From Pontiella desulfatans (lineage in GTDB: Bacteria; Verrucomicrobiota; Kiritimatiellia; Kiritimatiellales; Pontiellaceae), in assembly GCA_029287275.1 (NCBI GenBank), contig JARFRL010000455.1, positions 1 through 8,264 of the forward strand: DNA of 8,264 bases, written 5' to 3'. This document shows, piece by piece, positions 1 to 6,192 of this stretch. The first letter of the stretch is position 1. Every line of letters begins with the position of its first letter. The notes under the pieces were generated by a model. That model worked only from the letters and a program-made list of their open reading frames with translations, was not told where the DNA came from and did no database searches. The position numbers and the translations under genes are program-made.

Positions 1-267
1 ATCATCATCCGCGACGCCAACGTACCGGTGGTGGTCGACGCCGGCCTGCGCTCTCCCTCCGAGGCCGCGCAAGCCCTGGAGATGGGGTGCGACGCCGTGC
101 TCGTCAATTCCGCCATCGCCGCGGCCGAACATCCCGCCGCCATGGGCGCCGCGTTCAAAACCGGCGTCGAAGCCGGGCGCATGGCCTTCAACGCCGGTCT
201 CATGCCCACCTCCGAAATCGCCGTCGCGTCCAGCCCGCTCACGAGCTTCCTTTCCGCCGATGACTAA
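1..267 (+). CDS. thiG: Thiazole synthase ThiG, C-terminal part (5' end outside window)
   Basis: ThiG builds the thiazole phosphate ring of thiamin in the cytoplasm from 1-deoxy-D-xylulose 5-phosphate, the sulfur carried on ThiS, and dehydroglycine. Only the last 88 codons are present, open from base 1 in frame 1; the full family length is about 250-260 residues. The visible part shows the late strands of the TIM barrel: a VVVDAGL segment followed by SPSEAA, then MGCDAVLVNSAIA, then the VEAGRMAFNAG helix, all typical of the ThiG phosphate-binding end. The stop (TAA, 265-267) lies 8 bp inside thiH, which points to translational coupling. The motif after DAG reads LRSP where many homologues have IGTP or similar, which I take as lineage variation. 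Identification is firm; nothing can be said about the promoter or a TPP riboswitch, which would lie upstream of the window. Confidence 0.93.
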   Translation: MIIRDANVPVVVDAGLRSPSEAAQALEMGCDAVLVNSAIAAAEHPAAMGAAFKTGVEAGRMAFNAGLMPTSEIAVASSPLTSFLSADD

Positions 268-1399
268 CGAACTTCCAGACTGGTTGGATCCGTCGCGCTG
301 GCTTTCCATGACCAAAAGCGACAACGCCGCCGCGATCCGCGCCGCGATTCTTTCGGAGAATCCGACGGAACGGGAACTGGCGCTGATGCTTTCCCCCGCC
401 GCGAGCGAATTCCTGGAGCTGATGGCCCAGCGCGCGAAGGCGATCACGAAGCGCCACTTCGGGCGGACGATCTCGCTCTACACCCCGCTCTATCTCTCCA
501 ACTTCTGCAACGGCGGCTGCCTCTATTGCGGCATCGCGGGCGACCGCCGCGCCAAACGCGCCGTGCTCGACGAGGCGCAGCTGCGCCACGAGATGCAAGC
601 GGTCAAGGCGATGGGTCTGGAAGAACTGGTGTTGCTCACCGGCGAGCGCATGCCGGAAGCGGACGTGCCCTACCTTGCGGAATGCGTCGCGATCGCGGCC
701 GAAACCATTCACAACGTGAACATCGAAGTGTTTCCGATGGCGGAACAGGAGTACCGAACGCTGGCCACCGCGGGCTGCACCGGCGTCACGCTCTATCAGG
801 AAACCTACGACCAAGCCGTCTACGAAAAAATGCACCGATGGGGCGACAAACGCGACTTCTTCGCGCGCCTCGACGCGCCGGACCGCGCCCTCAAAGGCGG
901 GATGCGCGCCGTCGGCATCGGCTCCCTGCTCGGACTCGCCGATCCAACGTACGACATGCTCTGCGTCTACCGCCACGCGAAATACCTGCTCAAGACCTAT
1001 TGGCAGGCGGGCGTCTCCATCTCCTTCCCGCGTATCCAACCGCAGCTCGGCGGTTTCAAAGCCGACCATCCGGTCGATGAAAAGATGCTGGCTCAATACA
1101 TCTTCGCGCTGCGGATCTGCCTGCCGGAAATCCCGTTGGTGCTCTCGACCCGCGAGCCGCGCCGCGTGCGCGACGGCATGGCCGGCCTCGGCATCTCCAA
1201 GATGAGCGTCGCGAGTAAAACCACCGTCGGCGGCTACAGCGACGACTCCGAAGAATCGACCGAACAGTTTTCCATTAGCGACGAGCGCGGCATTCCCGAA
1301 TTCCGCGAGATGCTCCGATCCAAAGGCTTGGAGCCCGTCTTTAAAAACTGGGATTCCACCTACCGAGAACCCGCGAGCTACGTGACGAGCGAGGCCTGA
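260..1399 (+). CDS. thiH: 2-iminoacetate synthase ThiH (radical SAM tyrosine lyase)
   Basis: ThiH cleaves tyrosine with S-adenosylmethionine and a [4Fe-4S] cluster to give 2-iminoacetate (dehydroglycine) and p-cresol; ThiG uses the dehydroglycine to make thiazole. The protein has 379 residues, close to the family norm. The cluster-binding motif is C83-x3-C87-x2-C90 in the context LSNFCNGGCLYCG, preceded by the typical YTPLY stretch. A radical-SAM TIM barrel follows, and the C-terminal part includes the family-typical VASKTTVGGY and EQFSISD stretches. The ATG at 260 overlaps the end of thiG by 8 bp and has no clear Shine-Dalgarno sequence, so it probably depends on ribosomes arriving from thiG. 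ThiH is used instead of the oxygen-dependent ThiO, so thiazole is probably made by the route compatible with anoxic growth. No truncation or missing cysteine is seen. Confidence 0.95.
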   Translation: MTNELPDWLDPSRWLSMTKSDNAAAIRAAILSENPTERELALMLSPAASEFLELMAQRAKAITKRHFGRTISLYTPLYLSNFCNGGCLYCGIAGDRRAKRAVLDEAQLRHEMQAVKAMGLEELVLLTGERMPEADVPYLAECVAIAAETIHNVNIEVFPMAEQEYRTLATAGCTGVTLYQETYDQAVYEKMHRWGDKRDFFARLDAPDRALKGGMRAVGIGSLLGLADPTYDMLCVYRHAKYLLKTYWQAGVSISFPRIQPQLGGFKADHPVDEKMLAQYIFALRICLPEIPLVLSTREPRRVRDGMAGLGISKMSVASKTTVGGYSDDSEESTEQFSISDERGIPEFREMLRSKGLEPVFKNWDSTYREPASYVTSEA

Positions 1400-1458
1400 G
1401 GCCGCGCGCGGGTATGGTTCGGACGATTATTGCTATGCCTAATGGGCGGCAACGTTTA

Positions 1459-1488
1459 ATGTTCATCCCCTACGAAAGGAATGAACAT
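1459..1488 (+). promoter_or_regulatory. Predicted hairpin enclosing the Shine-Dalgarno of the DUF2721 gene
   Basis: The arms ATGTTCAT (1459-1466) and ATGAACAT (1481-1488) are perfect 8-bp inverted repeats separated by 14 nt. Inside that loop CCT (1469-1471) can pair with AGG (1477-1479) of the ribosome binding site AAAGGA (1475-1480). The distal arm also covers the first two bases of the probable start codon at 1487. If folded, the hairpin would hide the translation start. The arms are visible in the sequence; the regulatory role is inference. Confidence 0.4.
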
Positions 1489-1876
1489 GCAACATTTAAC
1501 CCTGACGACGCCGGCGCTTCTATTTTCGGCGATCTCGTTGATTCTACTGGCGTACACCAACCGCTTTCTGTCTTACGCCAACATCGTGCGGCAGCTGCAC
1601 GACCGTTACATGAAAAACCCGGATGAATTACTACGCGGGCAGATTACCAACCTTCGGAAACGGCTCTATCTAATCCGAGCCATGCAGGTGCTGGGCGTCA
1701 GCAGCCTCCTGCTCTGCGTGCTCTGCACGTTCCTGATCTATGTGGGCTGGATGGGAACAGCCGAGATTGTTTTCGGAGCCGCGCTACTGCTGCTGATCGC
1801 CTCGCTCGGAGCCTCGATCCATGAAATTCAAATTTCCGTCCAGGCATTGGAACTGCACCTGAGTGACATGCAGTGA
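1487..1876 (+). CDS. DUF2721 family small membrane protein
   Basis: The product is a 129-residue inner-membrane protein with the DUF2721 signature: an N-terminal LTTPALLFSAISLILLAYTN stretch followed by RFLSYANIVRQLHDRY. The family has no established biochemical role. Three hydrophobic segments can be seen, at about residues 8-24, 66-87 and 92-110. A basic, probably cytosolic loop (about 35-64, ending RKRLYLIRAMQ) lies between the first two, and a short amphipathic tail ending in LHLSDMQ follows the third. I prefer the ATG at 1487 because AAAGGA (1475-1480) sits 6 nt before it; the in-frame ATG at 1481 directly abuts that sequence and is too close. The gene starts 87 nt after thiH on the same strand and converges with feoC, so it may be read through from the thiamin genes or transcribed alone. 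No functional link to either neighbour is evident. Confidence 0.85.
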   Translation: MQHLTLTTPALLFSAISLILLAYTNRFLSYANIVRQLHDRYMKNPDELLRGQITNLRKRLYLIRAMQVLGVSSLLLCVLCTFLIYVGWMGTAEIVFGAALLLLIASLGASIHEIQISVQALELHLSDMQ

Positions 1877-1921
1877 CGTGAGGCGTGAAAACGTTCTGAA
1901 CACCGATTTACCCCGCAAGAA

Positions 1922-1982
1922 AAACCACGCCTCAATCGTCACTTTTCACGAACCAAACCACGCCTCAATCGTCGCGTTTCAC
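1922..1982. repeat. 28-bp direct repeat (33-bp period) duplicating the 3' end of feoC
   Basis: Copy one is 1922-1949 and copy two is 1955-1982; they agree at 26 of 28 positions and both begin AAACCACGCCTCAATCGTC. Copy two contains the stop and last codons of feoC. Copy one is an untranslated second version of the same terminus: on the minus strand both read Val-Lys-(Arg/Ser)-Asp-Asp-stop, in the same frame because 33 is a multiple of three. A 9-bp core, CACGCCTCA, also recurs inverted at 1879-1887 just after the DUF2721 stop, so the gap could form a long-loop stem (9-bp arms, 38-nt loop). I see no good T-tract for a normal intrinsic terminator. Confidence 0.8.
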
Positions 1983-2192
1983 CTTATAAAACGTCATGGA
2001 GTCGGACTTGGAGCAGCCGCCGGCGCAACCGGTGCCGCAGGGAAGCTCGACCTTGATGATCCGGCCTTTGGCCGCGAGCATTTCGAGCATGGGGTTCAGC
2101 GCGCTCGACTCGATGTCGAGCGCGAGACTGATCTCCTGAACGGAGAGCGCGCCGCCGCGTTCGTTCAGAAGTTTAATGATGCCGCTAAGCAT
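1965..2192 (-). CDS. feoC: FeoC-like winged-helix protein of the ferrous iron system
   Basis: FeoC proteins are small cytosolic winged-helix proteins that accompany FeoB; some bind an Fe-S cluster and protect or modulate FeoB. This one has 75 residues, a usual length. Residues 1-49 look like the winged helix, with the recognition-helix region SVQEISLALDIESSALNPML and a wing reading KGRIIKVEL. A cysteine-rich loop follows (C52-x3-C56-x3-C60), then an aromatic strand TFYKV and a charged tail. Only three cysteines are present, whereas many FeoC proteins carry four. The start ATG overlaps the end of feoB by 8 bp and has GGAG 5 nt upstream. Position right after feoB supports the assignment as much as the sequence does. 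A stand-alone regulator role is possible but less likely. Confidence 0.8.
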   Translation of the reverse strand: MLSGIIKLLNERGGALSVQEISLALDIESSALNPMLEMLAAKGRIIKVELPCGTGCAGGCSKSDSMTFYKVKRDD

Positions 2193-4494
2193 TTTTCTCC
2201 ACGTCCTGATCGCCCGCGATCCGCAGGCCGACGTAGGCGCCGACCAGCATCGCGACGCAGAGCCCGATCCAGCCGGCGGACGAGGCCGGATGCGCCGAGA
2301 AGGTCGCGAGCTGGAAGTAGATCGTGGAAACGACCCAGGCCAGCACGGTGAGATAGGTGACCGCGAACAGCATCCAGCGCAGGCCGATCTCGCGGGCGAT
2401 GGCGGCCAACGCGGCGACGCATGGCGCGTAGATCAGAATGAAGAGCAGGTACGCGAAGGCGGCTTGCGGACCGTGCTCGCCAAAATGATCGACCATCGTC
2501 GCGTACTTGCCGCGGTCCTCGACCTCGCTGACTTCATCGACGGCGCTCGCGAGGCCCAACGGATCGAGCAGGCTTTGGCCGAAGCCTTCGAAGCCGGCGG
2601 GTATCGCCGCGAAGGCGTCGATGATCCCCTGCCAAAAATCGAAGATCGGGGCGGCTTCCTCCGCCGCGAACGCGAGATCGGCTTCGCGGGATTCGAGCTG
2701 CGCGTAGATGGAATCGAGCGTGCCGACCACGGCTTCCTTGGCGAAGATGCCGGTGAAGAGGCCGACGGTCGCGGGCCAGTTCTCGTCTTCGATGCCCATG
2801 GGCCGGAAGACGGGCGTGACGGCGCGGCTCATGGCGCTGAGCACGGAGTTCTTGGAGTCGTTGTTGCCGAAGGAGCCGTCGGTGCCCATTGAATTCAAAA
2901 AGCCGAGGATCGCGACGATCAGCAAAATCACTTTACCGGCTTTGATCAGGAAGGATTTGAGGCGGTGCCAGGTGTGGTACATGACGCCGCTGAAGGTCGG
3001 CATGTGATACGGCGGGAGCTCCATGACGAAACTGGTGACCTCGCCGCGCAGCAACGTTTTCTTGAACAGCAGGCCCGTCATCACCGCGAGCGCGATGCCG
3101 ATGAGGTAGATGCTGAAAATGATGACGCCGCCGCGCTGCGGGAAAAAGGCCGCGGCGAAGAGCGTGTAGACGGGCAGACGCGCGCCGCACGACATGAACG
3201 GATTCATCAGAATGGCCAGGATGCGATCGCGCCGACTCTCAAGCGTGCGCGTGGCCATGATGCCCGGCACGTTGCAACCGAAGCCGACGAGCATGGGAAT
3301 GAACGCCTTGCCGGGAAGGCCGATCGTCCGCAGGAAGTGGTCCATCACGAAGGCCGCGCGCGACATGTAGCCCGAGTCCTCGAGAAAAGAGAGGCACAGG
3401 AAAATGAAGAAGATCGGCGGGATGAAGGTGGAAACGGTCTGTATGCCGCCGCCAACGCCTTCCGCCAAAATCGCGACGAGCCAATCCGGCGTGTTGACCA
3501 AGCCGAGCAGGTGGCCGAAGCCGTCCACGAAAATCGTGCCGCAGAGTCCGTCGAAGAAGTCGATGAACGGCGCGCCGACGTTCATGGTGATCGCGAAGAC
3601 CATGTACATGACGAAGAAAAAGATGGGGAAACCGAGGACCTTGTTGAGCGCGAACTTGTCGACCACGTCGGAGAAGGATTTGCGCAGCTTGTCGCTGCCC
3701 GCGGTCACGTCGCGCGCCAGACCGTGGATGAAGCCGTAGCGGCCGTCCGCGATGATCATGTCGGAATCCTCGCCGACGAGCCGCTCGACTTTGCGCAGTT
3801 GATGCTCGAGGTCCGGCAGCAGCGCTTTGTCGGCGCCCAGAATTTCCTCGGCGAGCTCGTCTTTCTCGAGCAGCTTGATGGCGAGCCAGCGCGGCGATAC
3901 TTTCTTGGTCAACGCGACGTCGCCCAAGCTGACCTCCAGCGAGTGGAGCACTTTTTCGATGTCTTTTTCGTAGGCGACGCGGACCCCGGGCTTGTGTTTC
4001 GTTTTGCTGATCGCGCAGATCGCGTGCTTGAGTTCCTCGACGCCTTTTTTCTTGGACGCGACGACGGGGATGACCGGGCAACCGAGGTGCTTCGCGAGGT
4101 GATCGATCTCGAGGCGGATGCCGCGCTGCTTGGCCATGTCCATCATGTTGAGCGCGACGACCACGGGCACGTCCATCTCCAGCAACTGGGTGGTGAGATA
4201 GAGGTTGCGCTCGAGGTTCGACGCGTCGATGACGTTGACGACCACGTCGGGCGTGTCGAACAAGATGTGCTTGCGCGCCACTTCCTCGTCGGGCGAGAGG
4301 GCGGAGAAGGAATAGATACCCGGCAGGTCGGTGACCTCGATGGTCGCGTCGCAATGAACGTATTCGCCCATGACGCGCTCGACGGTGACGCCCGGCCAGT
4401 TGCCGACGTGCTGCTTCGCGCCGGTGAGGCCGTTGAAGACGGTGGTCTTGCCACAGTTGGGATTGCCGGTGAGGGCGATCTTCAGGTTGCTCAT
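2185..4494 (-). CDS. feoB: Ferrous iron transporter FeoB
   Basis: FeoB is the inner-membrane Fe2+ importer with a cytosolic G-protein domain. The product has 769 residues, the normal length. G1 is GNPNCGKT (10-17), the switch I threonine lies in GVTVER (about 35-40), G3 is DLPG (56-59) and G4 is NMMD (116-119); the G5 region reads VASKKKG. A helical regulatory domain follows (about 170-275). The membrane part begins near residue 285 and carries the two inverted Gate repeats. The first includes GFGCNVPGIMATRTLESRRD with its conserved cysteine near 407, then SCGARLPVY near 435-443; the later part holds FAKEAVVGTLDSIY and YAPCVAALAAI. The start overlaps the feoA stop by 4 bp (ATGA), with GGAGG about 10 nt upstream inside feoA. 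All expected motifs are intact, so transport should be functional. Regulation is probably from the shared operon promoter near 6040-6067. Confidence 0.97.
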   Translation of the reverse strand: MSNLKIALTGNPNCGKTTVFNGLTGAKQHVGNWPGVTVERVMGEYVHCDATIEVTDLPGIYSFSALSPDEEVARKHILFDTPDVVVNVIDASNLERNLYLTTQLLEMDVPVVVALNMMDMAKQRGIRLEIDHLAKHLGCPVIPVVASKKKGVEELKHAICAISKTKHKPGVRVAYEKDIEKVLHSLEVSLGDVALTKKVSPRWLAIKLLEKDELAEEILGADKALLPDLEHQLRKVERLVGEDSDMIIADGRYGFIHGLARDVTAGSDKLRKSFSDVVDKFALNKVLGFPIFFFVMYMVFAITMNVGAPFIDFFDGLCGTIFVDGFGHLLGLVNTPDWLVAILAEGVGGGIQTVSTFIPPIFFIFLCLSFLEDSGYMSRAAFVMDHFLRTIGLPGKAFIPMLVGFGCNVPGIMATRTLESRRDRILAILMNPFMSCGARLPVYTLFAAAFFPQRGGVIIFSIYLIGIALAVMTGLLFKKTLLRGEVTSFVMELPPYHMPTFSGVMYHTWHRLKSFLIKAGKVILLIVAILGFLNSMGTDGSFGNNDSKNSVLSAMSRAVTPVFRPMGIEDENWPATVGLFTGIFAKEAVVGTLDSIYAQLESREADLAFAAEEAAPIFDFWQGIIDAFAAIPAGFEGFGQSLLDPLGLASAVDEVSEVEDRGKYATMVDHFGEHGPQAAFAYLLFILIYAPCVAALAAIAREIGLRWMLFAVTYLTVLAWVVSTIYFQLATFSAHPASSAGWIGLCVAMLVGAYVGLRIAGDQDVEKNA

Positions 4495-4718
4495 TTCTTG
4501 TCGACCTCCAGCACGTCGGCCTCGTCGCTGCGAAGCACCAGCCGCGAGCCTTTCACCTCGATCTCGATCGGCCCGCCGAACGGCGCCTTTCGAACCACGG
4601 TAAACTCCGCGTTACGCGTCAGCCCCATGCGCAGCAGTTTCTGTCGGTAGTTCGCGTCGGCCGTGCTAAAGCCCGTCACCACGCCTTGGTCGTTCACCTT
4701 TAATTGCTTGAGCTTCAT
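4491..4718 (-). CDS. feoA: FeoA, SH3-like partner of FeoB
   Basis: FeoA is a small cytosolic SH3-fold protein needed for full FeoB activity, probably through contact with FeoB. The 75-residue product has the expected order: an N-terminal strand with a GVVTGF turn, the RQKLLRMGLTRNAEFTVV block (the usual R-L-x-x-M-G-L core), the KAPFGGPIEIEVKGSRLVLR core, and an acidic end reading EADVLEV. The start lies only 21 nt downstream of the porin stop, on the same strand, and the upstream purine-rich TGGAT is a weak ribosome binding site, so coupling to the porin gene is likely. The 3' end overlaps feoB by 4 bp. There is no room for a separate promoter of normal size between porin and feoA except inside the porin gene. 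Confidence 0.95.
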   Translation of the reverse strand: MKLKQLKVNDQGVVTGFSTADANYRQKLLRMGLTRNAEFTVVRKAPFGGPIEIEVKGSRLVLRSDEADVLEVDKK

Positions 4719-4739
4719 AGTCGATCCATCGTCTTTCGT

Positions 4740-5813
4740 CTAAATTTCCAGCGCGAGCTGAATCGTGAACACGTCCCCGCGGGCGTCTTCGTCCAGCTCT
4801 TCCACACGCAAATATTCCACGCCGACCGCGGCGTTCTCATGAAATTCATAGGCGACCACCGCGCCGTAGGCCCGACCGGGAAACTTTTCCCCGAACTTCA
4901 GCAGCGCCTGGTCGTAGGCCGCGTAAAGGTCGTTGCTGGCCTCGTACTTCAGCCCCATTCGGATTTGATCGGTCAGCCGCGCCGAGCCTTCCACGTTGAA
5001 GGCCGCGGGCCGATACCGCCCGTCGGCGAGCGCGTAATCGTCGAGCGCGGACGCGAATTCGGCGTTCAGGGTGAACGGACCCAGATAGACGTTGGCGAAA
5101 ACTCCCGCGCCGCCGACTTTTTCGTAGCCGGGTTCGGTGGCGATCTGATCGCCGAGCTGGCCGTAGTTGTAGGTTTCCATCATGTCGGAAAGCCAGTAGG
5201 CCCCCACGCTGACGAAGTCGGCCGGGGTGACCGCGGCCGAGGCGAAGAAATCCGAGAGGATCGCGTCGCCGCCCTCTCCCGCGCCGACGCCCGCTTTCGT
5301 GTCGCCGTTGAACGCGCCCGCGTTGAGGTCGATCCAATTGTTGGCGAATCCAACCATGCCGGCGGCGCGGTTCATTTCCATGAGCTCCAACGTGAGCGGG
5401 TCCGAGATGAACGCGGATTCAAAGTTTCCAACGGGCTGATAGAACCGGCCCGCGACCAGATAAAACGGAATGGATTCGGACGCGCCCAGCGTGATGAAGG
5501 CCTCGTCGACGTTGTCGTCCTCGCGCGAGTACTGCTCCCACAAGAGGCCCACGTTGCCGCGCAACCACTCCGTCACCGCCGCCTCGAGCTTGAACTCCAC
5601 CGTGGCCATGACGAGGTCGCTCTCGTTCGCGCCGTCGACCCGCGCGTAGTACCCCTCGGTTTCCAACAGCAATCCCCACTCCAGACTCTGGAGGCCGGTT
5701 TGGGCCAGATTCGAAAGCTTCGCGGCGCGCGACTCGGTCGCCTCGTCCGCCCAAACAGGGCCGGAAACCAGGGTCAAAAGGATCGCGAGCGTTTTGATTT
5801 TAAAAAACCTCAT
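4740..5813 (-). CDS. Outer-membrane porin, LbtU siderophore-porin-like
   Basis: The product is a 357-residue precursor of an outer-membrane beta-barrel. Residues 1-22 form a signal peptide: basic MRFFKIK, hydrophobic LAILLTLV, then a cleavage site after PVWA. The rest alternates polar and hydrophobic residues as expected of barrel strands and has no long hydrophobic helix. The diagnostic block is residues 101-170: VDEAFITLG, then FYLVAGRFYQPVGNFES, FISDPLTLELME, and a strand ending in AFNGDT. From memory of the family this matches proteins called LbtU-family siderophore porins; LbtU of Legionella takes up legiobactin. I chose the ATG at 5811-5813 because GAAGGG lies 9 nt upstream and the signal peptide starts there; the open frame continues upstream to 5876 but only overlaps the preceding gene. 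The last residue is Ile rather than the usual Phe. Co-location with feoABC suggests it admits iron or an iron chelate, though the true substrate is unknown. Confidence 0.85.
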   Translation of the reverse strand: MRFFKIKTLAILLTLVSGPVWADEATESRAAKLSNLAQTGLQSLEWGLLLETEGYYARVDGANESDLVMATVEFKLEAAVTEWLRGNVGLLWEQYSREDDNVDEAFITLGASESIPFYLVAGRFYQPVGNFESAFISDPLTLELMEMNRAAGMVGFANNWIDLNAGAFNGDTKAGVGAGEGGDAILSDFFASAAVTPADFVSVGAYWLSDMMETYNYGQLGDQIATEPGYEKVGGAGVFANVYLGPFTLNAEFASALDDYALADGRYRPAAFNVEGSARLTDQIRMGLKYEASNDLYAAYDQALLKFGEKFPGRAYGAVVAYEFHENAAVGVEYLRVEELDEDARGDVFTIQLALEI

Positions 5814-5818
5814 GGTCG

Positions 5819-6010
5819 TTATCCCTTCAAAGCGCGCGAAGACGCGTCCACCACGTAGCGGTATTGCTTGCCGCAATGAATGACGACTTCCTTCTGCCCC
5901 TTTTTCAGGATCTTGAAGTCGATCGACATTTCTCCGAAGCCATCATGCTCGACGAGCATGTTGTACAACGCGTCGATTCGTTTTTTCACATCTTCGTGGC
6001 GATCGGCCAT
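5819..6010 (-). CDS. 63-residue protein of unknown function, first gene of the iron operon
   Basis: I do not recognise a named family. The protein is cytosolic by appearance: no signal peptide, no membrane segment. Residues about 1-22 (MADRHEDVKKRIDALYNMLV) look like a charged amphipathic helix; residues about 28-54 look like two or three beta strands (SIDFKILKK, then KEVVIHCGKQYRYVVD) with a basic KKGQK turn and a single cysteine (C46). The tail SSRALKG is short and basic. The helix-plus-strands plan would suit a small binding or adaptor protein. The start has AGGA 8 nt upstream, and the stop lies 5 nt before the porin start, so the two genes are co-transcribed and probably translationally coupled. 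Good ribosome binding site, coupling and typical codon use make it a real gene. A role in iron sensing or porin expression is possible but is inference from position only. Confidence 0.75.
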   Translation of the reverse strand: MADRHEDVKKRIDALYNMLVEHDGFGEMSIDFKILKKGQKEVVIHCGKQYRYVVDASSRALKG

Positions 6011-6039
6011 GGCCCGTTTCCTACTTGAAATCGCGGGCT

Positions 6040-6067
6040 AATTTAGACGTTATCTAACTTCGGTCAA
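6040..6067 (-). promoter_or_regulatory. Candidate sigma-70 promoter and operator of the iron operon
   Basis: Read on the minus strand, TTGACC (6062-6067) and TAAATT (6040-6045) are separated by 16 nt, a plausible -35/-10 pair that would start transcription about 20-25 nt before the ATG at 6010. The spacer holds an inverted repeat, TTAGA (6043-6047) and TCTAA (6053-6057), reaching into the -10. A 7-bp direct repeat TCGGTCA (6060-6066 and 6074-6080 on the plus strand, 14-bp period) overlaps the -35. Several TTAGG/TTAGA-like half-sites in this AT-richer patch resemble metal-repressor sites in general character, but no perfect Fur or DtxR box is present. Confidence 0.4.
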
Positions 6068-6141
6068 ACCTAATCGGTCATTTATTCGGCACGCCTAACA
6101 TTCCGACCGCGGCCGGGCCCGCCGCCCCGTGAAACGGCGCG

Positions 6142-6169
6142 AAAAAAGGCGCCCCCGCGGGAACGCCTT
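6142..6169 (-). terminator. Intrinsic terminator of the SGLT-like symporter gene
   Basis: On the minus strand AAGGCG (6164-6169) pairs with CGCCTT (6146-6151), and the 12-nt interior contains the self-complementary CCCGCGGG, giving a strong GC stem. It runs directly into six T residues (6142-6147, the first two shared with the stem). It lies 24 nt after the symporter stop. The plus-strand reading has no T-tract, so it acts in one direction only. Confidence 0.85.
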
Positions 6170-6192
6170 CGTTCGATCCGAACTGGACGGGA

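Noticed and set aside
239..1096. 285-codon open frame on the minus strand opposite thiH
   Set aside because: Shadow of thiH in a GC-rich genome; thiH is complete with its cluster motif, and the antisense product has no recognisable domain.
1392..1405. GGCC-TGA-GGCC inverted repeat at the thiH stop as a terminator
   Set aside because: Only 4-bp arms and no T-tract follows.
2965..4650. 561-codon open frame on the plus strand opposite feoB/feoA
   Set aside because: It is antisense to intact feoB and feoA. Its translation is a low-complexity run of D, E, R, H and V, as expected from the reversed frame of a GC-rich gene, with no family motif.
4704..5858. 384-codon open frame on the plus strand opposite the porin
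   Set aside because: Antisense shadow; the minus strand has the signal peptide, barrel pattern and ribosome binding site.
5814..5876. 21-codon upstream extension of the porin
   Set aside because: It would place the signal peptide internally and overlap the preceding gene; the ATG at 5813 has GAAGGG at proper distance.
6107..6138. GC-rich stretch with a small CCGT-GAA-ACGG hairpin as a second terminator
   Set aside because: Short stem with no T-run on either strand; the strong terminator at 6142-6169 already accounts for the symporter end.
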